DNA of 64,000 nt from Xanthostigma xanthostigma (lineage: Eukaryota > Arthropoda > Insecta > Raphidioptera > Raphidiidae): assembly GCA_963575645.1 (NCBI GenBank), contig OY754476.1, forward strand, positions 7,006,001 to 7,070,000. Direction: 5' to 3'. The notes beneath the pieces are model-generated. The model was not told the DNA's origin and made no database searches. It saw nothing but the letters and a program-made list of their open reading frames with translations. Below, one piece after another: positions 25,780-36,836 of this stretch (positions within the stretch are counted from its first letter, which is position 1; each line of letters begins with the position of its first letter). The position numbers were made by a program, and so were the translations under genes.

Positions 25780-26250
25780 GTGACTGATTGACTGACTGAT
25801 CTATCAACGCACAGCTCAAACCACTGGACGGATTAAGTTGAAATTTGGCACACATATAGTTATTATGACGTAGGCATTTGCTAAGAATAGATTTTTGAAA
25901 ATCCAACCCCTAAAAGGATGTAACGGATGTTCAAAATTTGCATGGAGAGATCATAAAAGATAGATGTATCAATTCGAAAATGCGCAGGATTATTCCTGTC
26001 AATAAATAAATAAACACTTTTTCAAAAACAGCCCCTTTAGAGGATAAAAATAACTAAATAGTCTAAAAATCAACATGGGTGTTATTTTCAAGGATTCGCA
26101 TAACGTTGATCACGTAAATGTCATCAATTTTGAAATTTATTAGAGGGGGGGGGGTCTACGTCGAGAAAGGATTAACTATGCCAAATAATGGGAATGCATC
26201 CGTGTTTCGTCTCAATCGCGTGCAAAGGCGTGGATAACGGCTAGTAATAA
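25780..26250 (+). mobile_element. Retroelement 3' end, long copy
   Basis: TGACTGACTGATCTATCAAC, 'GGACGGATTAAGTTGAAATTTGGCACACAT', then AGGATGTAACGGATG and an end GCGTGGATAACGGCTAGTAA. The 'accgattAAGTTGAAATTTGGCACACA' sentence is typical of insect retroelement tails. A G-run (26144-26153) interrupts it. Partners: 21905-22080 and 26826-26905, both inverted. Confidence 0.6.
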
Positions 26251-26650
26251 ATAAATCAGGACGAAGCGTCGAGTTGACAATCGACTCAGCAAAAACTGCG
26301 ATAATTTATATTATCTAATCAGGCCAATTGAAGGCGTATTGTTTTATTGCAGTAATTTTAATGCTTGGATAGTTCAATGGCTATTTATCGTCCCAAGCTG
26401 AATAGGTCACCTGTTAACATTTGACACAGTTTCATGGTGTTTAAAACGTCAGCAGCTTGTGGTGTCCATTCAGTGCGGTTCACACATCATTTAATAGTGC
26501 AATAGGTGCACTTTATCATTGGATTAAAGAGGGATTTACATATGCGGGGCCTGAGAGAATGGTTGTAGAATATACTACACATTTTTTTTTAATGTTAACG
26601 TGCGCAGCAGCTTAGGCTATATGCACGAGTCAATAAAGTAAGGTAAGTAT

Positions 26651-26807
26651 TATATATATATGTTACGGTTAATACAAGAAAGTAGTTTATTCGCGAATAA
26701 CCGGCTAATACCCGAATTAACCAACGTCAAGGATTGGTTAATTCAGGTAATTAGCCGATTAATTCGCGAATTAACTACTTTCTTTTATTAACCGTAACAT
26801 ATATATA
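26651..26807. mobile_element. Foldback element, ATATATATGTTACGG ends
   Basis: Arms ATATATGTTACGGTTAATAC..AGTTTATTCGCGAATAA and inverse around a GTCAAGG centre. Each arm also holds its own small palindrome (TTCGCGAA). Termini resemble those at 55852-56005 (ATATATATGTCACCGG). Confidence 0.65.
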
Positions 26808-26825
26808 GATGGGATCTATATAAAA

Positions 26826-26910
26826 CTAGCTGTTACTCGCGGCTCCGTACGCGACTGAGACGAAACACAGATGATCTCCCATTATTTAGCATAGTTACTC
26901 CTTCGATGTA
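26826..26910 (-). mobile_element. Retroelement 3' end fragment
   Basis: ACTAGCTGTTACTCGCGGCT..GACTGAGACGAAACACAGAT..CCCATTATTTAGCATAGTTA is the inverse of the end of the 25.8-26.25 kb copy. Confidence 0.5.
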
Positions 26911-27402
26911 GAGACTAAGAACGGATTTTATGCAAATCCTATCCAAAACGGATTTGTCACGATTGCCTATCGCTTGCTTTTTGAACGACACTTTTCTTGA
27001 CATATTGCGCAGCCCTTCCTATAAATCAATTATCGATAGGTACTACGTTACAATACTAACAACATATTTTATGTTATAACATTGTGGTTAGCTGTAACTA
27101 GTCACATTGACACACGTGGCTCATAAATTATCATGACGAGGCACTAATTGACTCTGTATGCCAAATAATTTTGTATTAAAACAGAAACTGAACAACAGTG
27201 TTTTAAAATGACAGTCGTTTAAAATCATGACGTTGCAAAGTTTTGATTGTTGGTTATATTGAATTTACATTTTCGTGGTAGTGAATTTTTTTTCGGGACG
27301 CGTATTTTACGGAGCTGCAGGAACTGTTACTATTTATACAGTTCCATTGTAAAGTTGCAGAACTGTCCTTTCATAAAATGTAAATGTTTTGACATCAAAA
27401 TT

Positions 27403-27403
27403 A

Positions 27404-27443
<40 letters not shown>

Positions 27444-27831
27444 CGCTTAACGCTTGTTTCTCGACTTTATGTCATAACAGATGCCATTCGCACCATTACT
27501 ATTTTCCAAAACTTCCCGTTATTTTCTACATTTTAAACTTCGACTTAATAGCAACGGGCGAATGGAGGAATTTTAGGGAATTAGGAAGAGGTACGCAAAT
27601 TTCGAACATAGGAGTTGAACACGTAATTAGCCATGGCCTTGAATAAAAAACCATCTCAACGTTTATATATATCTGGAATTATTGAGGAAAATCTCAACAA
27701 TATGGCCGGTACAAAAATTACCGTTTCTCGACGAAAGAGCAGGGAAAAGTCCCAGCTACATCTGCTCCCGCCAGTATTAGTACCCTGAATGCGAGTTTAG
27801 TGCTCTCACCACTTCGCTACATTGTTCGCTA
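27403..27831 (-). mobile_element. tRNA-derived SINE, full copy B
   Basis: Same body and order as the 12.4 kb copy; (ATT)n tail about 38 bp long at 27403-27442. Box B is damaged (the GATTCGAACC region is reduced to GTATTAGTACC). It ends 24 bases from the donor of the 28 kb exon. Confidence 0.8.
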
Positions 27832-27854
27832 TTAAAAATCAATAAATAACTTAC

Positions 27855-28038
27855 TTGAAAAAATAAGATCCGTTGCTGTATCCAAAAAACGGTACTGTAT
27901 ATGTAAGCATCCAGATGTTTCCACCCCCACAATCATAATATGGCTTAGACCATTTGCCGTCTTCATATGTCACAGATAATATTTCGTCAGCCACCCTTTC
28001 GGTGTGGGCAGATTCATTGTACTGGTATGTGTTGTAGC
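27855..28038 (-). CDS. GPR158-like receptor, Cache-domain exon
   Basis: 184 bp exon with acceptor TTTCTTTCAG| and donor TTCAA|GTAAGT. It begins with the last two bases of a Gly codon and reads YNTYQYNES, then EILSVTYEDGKWSKPYYDCG, GGNIWMLTYTVPFFG, YSNGSYFF. This is the distal half of the extracellular Cache domain of the GPR158 family: a W-x-x-PY-x-acidic-C segment followed by a beta strand ending in F(F/Y)G. Two N-glycosylation sequons (NES, NGS) fit an extracellular location. The exon ends with AA, which the next exon completes to AAA (Lys). Vertebrate GPR158 has Glu where this protein has Asp in PYYDC (alignment by eye and from memory). Confidence 0.95.
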
Positions 28039-28213
28039 CTGAAAGAAAACAAAATATATAGGTACTTCTTAAAAACACTTCAGACTGTATTTTCTTTAGT
28101 TACAATTCAATTTAAAAAAATTAATGAATACATTCTAGAAATACTACAAAAGCGCCCTAATTTTAATTTATTTTAAGATCAACTTTGACGTAAAACGATA
28201 AGTAATGTTTTTT

Positions 28214-28380
28214 GAAGTGAAACTTTTTAGGCGCGGCAGGGCAAATTGGTCTGAACCAGGCGAAAAGTGAAACACTTTTCCTTCTCCGATTGTTGCAAGG
28301 AACAAGTTGGGGAATCGTTTCTATTCCTGATCCTGAAATAATAAAATCGGCAACAAACGCTAGAATCTAAGAAGTTTCAC
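28214..28380. mobile_element. GTGAAAC-type MITE, copy 2
   Basis: GAAGTGAAACTTTTTAGGCG at the left, CTAAGAAGTTTCAC at the right; shares AAAGTGAAACACTTTTCCTT and CGGCAACAAACGCTAGAAT with the 6.9 kb copy. Confidence 0.65.
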
Positions 28381-28491
28381 AGTGTCACCTAATACTCATC
28401 AATTAATTATTATTGATCCATATATACAGTTATGTATGTAATAAATAGGAACGACTTTTATACATAAAACTTATAAGCAAAACTAAAATAT

Positions 28492-28797
28492 GCTGAAGAG
28501 TTTGTTTGTTTCTTTGGTTGAACGCGCTAATCTCAGGAACTACTGGTTCGAATTGAATTTTTTTTGTTGGATAACCCATTTATCGAGGAAGGCTATATGC
28601 TATATAATATCACGCTACGACCAATAGAAGCGAAGCATCAATGAAATATGTTGCAAAACTTTTGAACGGTAACTCCGATCATCATGAAATTTGGACACAA
28701 CATTCATCTCGGTAAACTAAGATGAATGTGCGTACTCATGAACCTCCTCCCCCATTCGTTCTTTTGCACTCGGGTAAAACCGGGCGGGACCGCTAGT
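28492..28797 (+). mobile_element. Retroelement end, GCTGAAGAGTTTG family, copy 1
   Basis: GCTGAAGAGTTTGTTTGTTT..AACGCGCTAATCTCAGGAAC..CACGCTACGACCAATAG..AACCGGGCGGGACCGCTAGT. Same text at 38068-38393 and, truncated at the front, at 35383-35508. Confidence 0.6.
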
Positions 28798-29559
28798 AAA
28801 TAATAATTACCGCCAGAAATCATTTCGGATGTGATAACAATGAAATTCAGTAAGGTAGCTAAATTGTTCTTGGAGGTAATTTATTTGACCTTATAGTAAT
28901 TATGCATCAAACCCCGCACATATGCAATGTGCATATACAATAAACGTAAATCCGCCATATTCAATATCCACAGTTATAAGAACGGGATGAATTCTCTATC
29001 TCTTCCCGACATTATATCTACACGAAGCGAATACATGAGTTCTGAAGTTTGTGTGCCAACTGATTACTCTGCAGACCAAAATATATCGTATCATCTAGGG
29101 TTGTCGGATTGAAAACCAATATCTTAGGCATCTGTTCAAAAATGAATTTGAGTTTTAAATCTTATGTCAAACCATGACTATTTCACTATTTATTTCAGGG
29201 GAGAAAGTCAAATAAAAGTTATCGTAAAGTAGTAGGTTATGTATCTAGTGTGTAAATTATTATTTCAAGGTAGCGTGACACAAAAGTAAAACGAGTGCCA
29301 GCGAGTTTTAACAGTCGTAATCACGCATAGTATTTTTGGCATGACGTATCTCCTATAAAATCGCTGTTTTTTACACTTAATAAATATACTTGACACCTAA
29401 ATGTTTAGCCATTTGCATATAATTTGGGTTGTTTACTAAAACTACGCCTGTTTTGTGCTGCTTTGCTATCTCTGCTCAATTTATAGAATTAAATGCGGTA
29501 ACTGAAAGGTCGCTTTTGAAAATTACTGTTGATGTGCAGAATATTTAATTTAGAAACGA

Positions 29560-29872
29560 ATTATTTTCAAGTTGCTACACAGGCATTAAAAGCAGTTCTT
29601 TTCAAAAAGCGTGTGAAAAAATATTTTGTGGCGAGAAATCACATCTGTGTGATGTTTGCAATAAAACCTTTTACAAATAAAGTCATTTAATTAGTCACAA
29701 ACGCACACATACTGGTAAGAAACCATATTAGTACGATATTTGTAATGAATTTTTCAAACAATCAAGTCAATTAATTAGTCACAAACGCACGCGTACTGGT
29801 GAGAAACCATAATTCACTTGAATACTCAAAAGCTTAAACATACTGGGGAGAACTCATATTACAATGATCTTT
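29560..29872 (+). pseudogene. C2H2 zinc-finger gene relic
   Basis: From 29630 one frame reads GEKSHLCDVCNKTFYK, stop (TAA 29678), SHLISHKRTHTGKKPY, stop (TAG 29729), YDICNEFFKQSSQLISHKRT then RTGEKP and further stops. Finger 1 keeps C-x2-C-x12-H-x3-H apart from the stop. Finger 2 has lost its first Cys (Tyr) and last His (Arg). A third TGENSYYNDLYFS remnant follows. TGEKP linkers show a tandem C2H2 origin. The stops look like CAA>TAA and CAG>TAG changes. It lies antisense to the receptor gene inside its intron. No intron or poly-A tail is visible, so retrocopy origin is only possible. Confidence 0.8.
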
Positions 29873-30060
29873 ATTTCTCGAACGAGACGATCTAAAATCT
29901 CACTAGCTTCCACTAGCGACAAATAAGTTATTTCATATCGATGAGAAATTTGGATTCTAAACCAATTCTTACGTCCCATGAGATATATCGTCAATTTGAA
30001 ATAAACGTAAAATAGTAATAATTTCTTATAATAAATTATTTCTAACAAATAACGCCTTAT

Positions 30061-31150
30061 AGATGTGAAACATCTAAATTTATTCTTATATTTTTTATAT
30101 TGAAATGTTTTTATTTGAACGAAGTGGAAACTATAAAAAATATTTTCCCACGCAAAACTACATAAACAAATATTAAAGTCATGTTTAAAGTTATCTTATA
30201 GATGTCGTCACCAACAAACGCTATGTTCGGCGTATGCAACTTAAAATTACAATCAACGCCACTATTCTGGTAAATGCTAAATGTCAGTTAGATGTCGCCA
30301 TCAACAACAGCCACGTTAAAATAAACCGCATACACACAGCAAGCGTTACTACACATTTTGACGCTGTCATCTAACGAAATTCTAGTAACTAAATTAAACG
30401 TAACGTCACGGCTTCATACCGTCGTGCGTCACGGTATTTGCACGTTTTTACTCCCATCCAAGCGCGCCATAGCCGAAGAGCTGACGGCGAATTTAGGGTA
30501 TTTAGATGAAATAACAAAAAAACTGTTTTATATTAATAGGAGAATCTAGAATCGCGAGTCTGGCAGAGCGTTTGCGGTTATTTCGCTTCTGCACAGCATA
30601 TGACATTTGCTAAAAAATAAACAAAAAAAAATATGTTTTAGGCAACTTGAAATTTTTGTAATCTTTTATTTTGGCATGTATAATCCAGAGATAAAAATCA
30701 AATGAATATACGCAAAAAATATAACCGTCTCGATAAAAACGCCTTATCATAACCATAGCTACGAGAGAGAAACTTTATCAAGACGTTTAATATATTTTAT
30801 GCGTACATATATCTATTCATCAAATATATTCGGAGGAGAGGGGGGGGGGGATAGATCATAATTTAAAACCGACAAAATAGTCTGGGATTTTTATTTCTGG
30901 ATTATATAAATCCTAAAATAAAAGATTACAAAAATTTCAACTTGCCTAAAACATATTTTTTTGGTTTATTTCTTTTTTTGCAAATGTTATATGCTGCGCA
31001 GAAGCGAAATAACCGCAAACGCTCTGCCAGACTCGCGGTTCCATATTCACCCATTGATAAAATACTGTTTTTTTATTATTTCAACTTGACTAAAATACTA
31101 TACCTCAAAATTCGTCGTCAGCTCTTGGGCTATTAGTTGATGTTTCACAT
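30061..31150 (+). mobile_element. GATGTGAAACATC family, copy 1, interrupted
   Basis: Ends GATGTGAAACATCTAA (30061) and, inverted, GATGTTTCACATC (31138-31150). The body, GATGTCGTCACCAACAAACG..CATCTAACGAAATTCTAGTA, recurs at 32340-32640 and 40585-40865. The unit is split by the TA-flanked element at 30472-31130. Confidence 0.65.
30472..31130. mobile_element. Long-TIR element nested in the previous one
   Basis: Arms of roughly 220 bases: GCCGAAGAGCTGACGGCGAA and, inverted, GCCCAAGAGCTGACGACGAA. Both continue to CGCGAGTCTGGCAGAGCGTT, TGCGGTTATTTCGCTTCTGC and 'TATTTTAGGCAACTTGAAATTTTTGTAAT'. TA lies on both sides. The unsplit host text at 40836 confirms the insertion. A GGGGGGGGGGGG run (30839-30850) lies in the centre. 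Confidence 0.75.
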
Positions 31151-31560
31151 CAAAAACGAAAAATGAAAATTAAACTTTTTGACATTTTGTTCTTCCGACG
31201 CTCATGACTGGAAAATACAAAATTAAGAGCCATCAATTACATTACAAACTTGTAACACTGTAGTATTTAGTATTTACATTCGAAGTTAACTTGTAAAGTT
31301 CCGTAGTGGAAGCACAAATGCCCGGCTCGAATATCAATCTATGTGTATGTAATATATTATGCACATTGCATCAAGCAACGCAGCGCAAAGCGAAGTGAAG
31401 CCTTGCAAAGCAGCTCTGCTGGTTTATTATGCAGTCAACCAAATGCAGCCACCGGCAAACAAGGCTAAATCTGGATTTACAATATTCCTGTATTCTCTAA
31501 AGTTAGCGGAATAAAGGATTTTTACTAAGTCATAATAATCCGCATCGCTGATGAAAAATT

Positions 31561-31645
31561 GTAAGCCGTCGTGGAACGTCTGACAGAAGTGAAACATCTA
31601 AATTTATTTATATTTTTTTAATATTGAAATGTTTTTATTTGAACA
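31561..31645 (+). mobile_element. GATGTGAAACATC family, 5' end fragment
   Basis: CCGTCGTGGAACGTCTGACA, AAGTGAAACATCTAAATTTA, then TATTGAAATGTTTTTATTTG as at 30061. The CCGTCGTGGAACG prefix also precedes the 45.8 kb copy, so the family begins upstream of the GTGAAAC word. Confidence 0.5.
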
Positions 31646-31649
31646 AAGA

Positions 31650-32300
31650 AAAAACAAAAAAAAATTCCAGCCAATCGGGCGACGGGACCATTCCAACTTC
31701 AAAAATGGTGACATTTGATTATAATAAAGAAAATAAAATTTCTGATATCGCGTGAGGTGACGTGGGTAATGGCTAGTATCCAATATGATATTTGCTATTC
31801 GTTGCCATGGTTACAATATGTTCCACGTCATGTAAAAATTAATCAGAGCGTGCCGAACTAGTTTATTTCTGACAGATCCATAAAACAAAGAGCGGCTAAT
31901 TTTTCTTTATTTTCAAAATATTTCCGAAACTATACAGTTTAGAAAAAAAAATTTTAACGAAACTTTCTTTAAAAAATAAATAGAATAATAAGCCGTTATG
32001 TAAAGTATACCATTATTATATAAAAAAACACAGTTATAGCATATATTTCTTCTGCGCATGCGCCGATTTTCCCCAAAAACAATAGAGCTCTTCATATATT
32101 TGCATACCAAACATCCTTCCAAAATTTGGTTTCAATCCGGTCATCCGTTTGACCTGTATCGTGTTCACAGACTAACAGACTATGACGCACAGCTTTTTCA
32201 AAAATATGGTTTTTGGATTCGGAGGACCTCAAACCGGAAAGATATTGTAACATTTTTGAAAAGTGATTTTTGACTTAAACTAGTATCATTCCTCACTTGT
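31650..32300 (+). mobile_element. Dispersed repeat shared with 43895-44490
   Basis: Colinear for about 600 bp with the 43.9 kb copy: GGGACCATTCCAACTTCAAA, CACGTCATGTAAAAATTA, CGATTTTCCCC, AATAGAGCTCTTCATAT, CAATCCGGTCATCCGTTTGA, GACCTGTAT..GTTCACAGACTAACAGAC and AAACTAGTATCATTCC at the end. No coding capacity. Superfamily unknown. Confidence 0.6.
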
Positions 32301-32334
32301 GGGCTGGAATGGTAAAATATTTACCCACTCAAAA

Positions 32335-32645
32335 GTACATAAAAATATTAAAGCCATGTGCGAAGTTATGTTAGATGTCGTCATCCACAAACGCCATGTT
32401 TGCCGTATGCAACTTTAAGTTACAAGCAGCGCTACTTAAATGACTATTCTAGTAACTAATAAATGTTAGTTAGATGTCGCCATCAACAAAAACCATGTTA
32501 TAATCCTACGCATACATACATCAAGCGTTACGCGCTCTCATCTAACGAAATTCTAGTAACTTAATTACGGCATCATAAAGTCGTGTATCACGAAATTTGC
32601 ACGTTTCTACTCCCATCTAAACGCACCAGTAGATATTTTCCATTA
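32335..32645 (+). mobile_element. GATGTGAAACATC family, copy 2
   Basis: Same order as 30180-30465: GATGTCGTCATCCACAAACG, TTAGATGTCGCCATCAACAA, CATCTAACGAAATTCTAGTA, TGCACGTTTCTACTCCCATC. Its right end has decayed to AGTAGATATTTTCC. Confidence 0.6.
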
Positions 32646-33728
32646 AAATACACAAGACTTGAAGCCATCTTTGTGCACGTTATCGACATTCAAGCGTAAT
32701 AAAACGACTTTGCAACCAAAGTTTTGTAATGTACGAATTACCTCGTAATCCATCGAAGTTATCATTTTGCTTTTGCGTCTCGGAAAACTTCAGAGAAATG
32801 TCGACAATAATGCATACAATATGGTTATATTCAGTTGATATATAGTAGGGCTGCGTTTCTAATGTATTTTTTAACAGAATAAGCCAAGCGCGTTTTTCCG
32901 AAAAAATTCGGAAGTATATCAAGTCAGGATATTCGGGACTCAAATGGTATTCTTAATGGGAAAAAATCGTTAAAAATGTGTTTTTCCAGCACCAACTCAA
33001 ATTTTTGTGAAAACCATTTCAGATAAAAGAAAACCGCATACCAGTAATAATTTTGTCAAGTATAAAATTACCAACAAACAGTTTTTGACGACATATATCG
33101 GAAGTTGATAGTGCAGAAATTATTACACTAAATAAGCTAATTCGATGCTGCAGCATTTTGAGACATCATTTTTTTAGCCATTGTTCGTATTCTAGAAGAC
33201 TTTTGCTACTGCAGGTTTATAATGTCTGTCTTCCGGTACAACTTTTAACCCTACATTTATTTTCAAAGGAACTTTAGCACTGAATTATCATTGAAAACCA
33301 AGGTAAAATTCACAACCAAAAAAGTACCTTTAATCTACTCTAGAAGTTGTATAAAAACTGTGCATTAATGTTTGGAAGAACGGATAGTGTAAATCTAGAT
33401 TAAGTTGTGCATCAGATAGCTAACATTGTCGTCCCTGTGGCCTCCCATTCCGCAATTTTCCGCTTGCCCTGATAGATGGATAATGTTTATTGTTGGAGAA
33501 ACAAGTTGTAAGAACAATAATACAGCAGCATGAGAGTATGACATGCTACTAGGCCCGTAAAATTAAATCATAGAAGGAGAAAAATACAAAAAAAAAACAT
33601 TAACAAGCTGGATTTTTGTGTAGACCACCTTCGTTATAATATTTTAAACATGAATTTGAAATTTCTTTAAATAAAAAAAGAAAAGAAACAACTTTGTGTT
33701 GGTTGAATCGAGATATTTTGAAACTGAA

Positions 33729-33955
33729 AGGCCCCGGTCGGGCTTGGCCCGAATTTGAAGATTGTCACCATTTTTTCGTTGACTTAGGTTGCAAAGTTGG
33801 TTTCCACGAAAAGCATTTTCATTTTAACGCGATAATATGTCCATCCTGAAAATATGCAATCAAAATATTTGTGTAAAAATTTTTGAAATCGGATGAGTAG
33901 TTTTGAAGATTACCTCCTACATCCAAACCTACAAACTTTGCCTTTTTATAATATT
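33729..33955 (-). mobile_element. Retroelement 3' end, family with 5.1 and 60.6 kb copies
   Basis: GGCCCCGGTCGGGCTTGGCC at the left is the inverse of the 60.8 kb tail; TTTTAACGCGATAATATGTC and CTCCTACATCCAAACC are the inverse of the shared body. Confidence 0.6.
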
Positions 33956-34319
33956 AATTAATAAGTATTGAAAATCTTGACTCGATTTCGAGAAAATGTG
34001 TAGATACGGCGTTCTTTGTAAATACGGCAGAATAATATTGGCTATATTTTCCGTCTCATTTACATACCGTTATTTCCACCAATGGCGTGTCATAGAAACC
34101 ATCAAAACAAGATATAAGTCCTAAAATGTTTCTATTGAGAACCGTAAAATGCGGCTGTAAAATAAAAATATACGTAAAATGTATTTCCCTTGATGTTGGC
34201 ACACCTGTTAACTATCAACAGTGCATCAGCATCATTAGTAAAGACGATAAGTACTCGTTTTACAAGGTACCTGTTGAAACAAATTTTGAATTTCAATATT
34301 TAAGATTTTAGATACACAT

Positions 34320-34732
34320 AGGGTTGCCATTTGTAATGTTAATAAACTAGGATAGGAAGCTCAGAAAACCCGGATTTTTGAGCTCAAAACCTGGACACAA
34401 TTTCCAAGGAAAATCCTTATTTTACTGATTTAATAATAAAATTAAATAATACCTCAATAATACAGAAATAGTATCTAGATGATTTTTTTTACCTTATTTG
34501 GTGCAATTTAACGTACAAAATTAAAGAAATATATGGAATTTTACAAGCTTTCATTTAATTATATCTTTATTCCTTTTGGTAATTAAATTAAAGAGCCGTG
34601 TAAAAATTAGAAAAAGCAAACATTCTTTATTCCAATAAGCAAAAATAAATCATTTCGAATTAAAGAAACAAAATTCTACTATCGCCTCTTGATAAGAAAA
34701 GATTCGGGGAAATCCGGACGGATGGCAACCCT
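34320..34732. mobile_element. Non-autonomous element with perfect 10-bp TSD
   Basis: Ends AGGGTTGCCAT and, inverted, ATGGCAACCCT. Flanks AGATACACAT at 34310-34319 and 34733-34742 are identical. Internal CCCGGATTTTTGAGC..CCTGGACACAATTTCC and TCGGGGAAATCCGGACGG suggest longer, decayed subterminal repeats. A 10-bp TSD points to Mutator-like elements rather than hAT (8 bp). 413 bp, no transposase. Confidence 0.8.
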
Positions 34733-35115
34733 AGATACACATTAAGACCTTCCGCACACGAGGCGACACGAAAACAATTCAACAGCGATACTATATCTCT
34801 ACCCTGTTACTTCCTAGATAATGGAGTAGGGATCCACCAAATTGTGGAGGGGGGGGCAATAAGAAAGCAATCTATCGGCAATATACCCGACTTGCGTGAT
34901 CTGAGCAATCCGGGCGACGTGCAAAGAAGCGCGAGCTGAAAAACATGTCTGATATCGCCTACAAATATTAAGACATTTAATATCAAATTCGTGGGTGATG
35001 TGTTTTATACGATTTCACCCTCATGGAGTATTCTCGACACAAATAATTAAATAAATATTATTAACTATAATAATTCGAGTAATTTTAGGTAATCTTTATA
35101 AATTGAAAATGATTA

Positions 35116-35345
35116 AGATATTTATGGTGGAAGAGAAGGTGCAAGTATGTGCATTTTCGATTCATCACTTTTGGGTGAGTTCGTATAATAAGCAAATATA
35201 TTGTGTTTACATTTGCCAGTCAGACAAGTTTTTATGCTTCTGTCAATTCAAAAATATAAACTATTAGCACTACGCAACCAACTAACCCAAAACTGATGAA
35301 TCGAAAATGCACCTACTTGCACCTTCTCTTCCACCATAAATATCT
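35116..35345. mobile_element. MITE with 50-bp inverted ends
   Basis: AGATATTTATGGTGGAAGAG followed by AAGGTGCAAGTATGTGCATT is repeated inverted at 35292-35345 with few changes. Interior about 120 bp, no target duplication obvious. Confidence 0.7.
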
Positions 35346-35382
35346 GCTATACTAATATATAAAGCAGAAAAGTAACAACGAT

Positions 35383-35508
35383 GTAACAACGATGACCATG
35401 AAATTTGGACACAACATTTATCTCGGTAAACTAAAATGAATGTGCTTACTCATCCCTCCCCCCTATTCGTTCTTTTGAACCCGGGTGAAACCGGGTGGGA
35501 CCGCTATA
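35383..35508 (+). mobile_element. GCTGAAGAGTTTG family, 3' fragment
   Basis: ATGAAATTTGGACACAACAT..CATCCCTCCCCCCTATTCGT..CCGGGTGAAACCGGGTGGGA..CCGCTATAAT matches the last third of the 28.5 and 38.1 kb copies. Confidence 0.55.
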
Positions 35509-36365
35509 ATATATAAAACGAAGTCTTGGTAATATCTCTCTGTCTGAACTCTGAATGTCTGAACTGTCTAATCTCGAGGACTGGACTGATATGATCGCGA
35601 ATTTTACCATTAAATAACTGAATTCTTATTTCTTGACGAAGGTTTACTCTGCGGCGTGGCTTGGCATGGGTGAAAGTCGGGGTGATTCCAAGTTCAAGAG
35701 AGTTGAAGATTATGTCAAAAGTAGTCTGAAATATAATTTACCCAATAATAGAAATACGTCGTAGGAAGATAATTAAAAATTTGAGCAAGTTATAATTGAA
35801 TACATCATTTTTCTCTTTGTCTAATATGTATAATCTCTTTTAATTCTTTTTCAATAGCTACACGGAAAAAATGAAAATATCTGAAAAATAATTGTGCTGA
35901 TTGCATTATAATATTGTTTTTGTTTCACTGAATAAATGCGTTTATTCACTTATAATATCAAAATAATAACATTTTAAAGTCGATTGCGATTTCAATGTAA
36001 CAGAAAAAAAACAGATTCCGATCTAAACCATCTATAGTTTTAAACTTATTTAAGATCAGTGTATACGTGTAAAAGTTTTATCAAATTTATTATCATTTTG
36101 AAGTAACTTTTCTTATTTTTTGCGCCAATATCAATTGCTTTTAACATCAATATAAGAGCAAAATGAAGTAAGTGACACAGCGTACAATATTCTCTTTTAA
36201 GTGATAGATCACCGCACAGAGCTAGGCACTAAAAACCAGCGCATTTACTTCAGAATTACCAGACTGTCGTTATTTATAGCTGGGCTCACAATAAAATTTA
36301 AAGACTTTCTCATAACCATCGTTACATTATACTATTAATATGTGTCCGACATTTCAACATCGAAA

Positions 36366-36610
36366 ATGGAAGATCTTGCAATGTACGCAGATAACAAGGC
36401 CATTTCGCTCAAAATGAAAACATCGACACGGAAACCATACAGCTACAATTAGTTGGTGAACTCTCGGAGTAGTTAAAAAAGTGATGCATTATTATGAATC
36501 CGGGCAAATGTAAAATCAGAATAAATACTCGTGACCTCCCTGGACAACCCAGAAACATAATACAGTATATATCGGTTAAAACGAAAGCTTCCGAATCATA
36601 CAAAAGACGT
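36366..36610 (+). pseudogene. LINE reverse-transcriptase relic, part 1
   Basis: Reads LAMYADNKAISLKMKTS in one frame, then, after a shift, IDTETIQLQLVGELSE, stop, LKK, stop, CIIMNPGKCKIRINTR. YADN matches the YxDD catalytic box of Jockey/CR1-type reverse transcriptases, and NPxKC the motif that follows it about 40 residues later. The frame is broken by shifts and stops. Part 2 lies at 38430-38565 on the same strand. Confidence 0.65.
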
Positions 36611-36836
36611 TATGTCCAATGTCGTTAAAAGAAATTAACACTTTTAAACAACTGATCAAAATAAAATCTATTCGGACGTAGGTACGGTGTTTCATGATAT
36701 AAATTGAAAGAAATTTTCGAAGAAATGCATAGATTTATATGAATATGTGCATATAAATTTAAGGACTTCCTAGTAAATTAAAAAAAATTAATTGTTTTAA
36801 TTTTATTACTTAGGCCCAATATAAGCGAATAGACTC

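Larger units (their letters stand above)
13500..27854 (-). other. Intron between two Cache-domain exons, 14.4 kb
   Basis: The largest measured intron. Named repeats: 13556-14040, 17443-17560, 21048-21385, 22082-22252, 22470-22570, 21905-22080, 23090-23822, 25780-26250, 26651-26905 and a SINE at 27403-27831. 14700-14990 resembles 35640-35840 (GAAGGTTTACT, then 'gtAAAAATCGG'-type text) and looks like another retroelement 3' end. 15000-17430, 17570-21040 and 24000-25770 show only AT-rich sequence, a short palindrome at 16724-16753 (GAATAAAAATACGATACGTG...) and no coding signal. Confidence 0.7.

Noticed and set aside
26144..26153. G-runs here and at 30839-30850 and 34850-34858 as G-quadruplex sites
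   Set aside because: Single runs without the four spaced tracts needed; likely slippage inside repeats.
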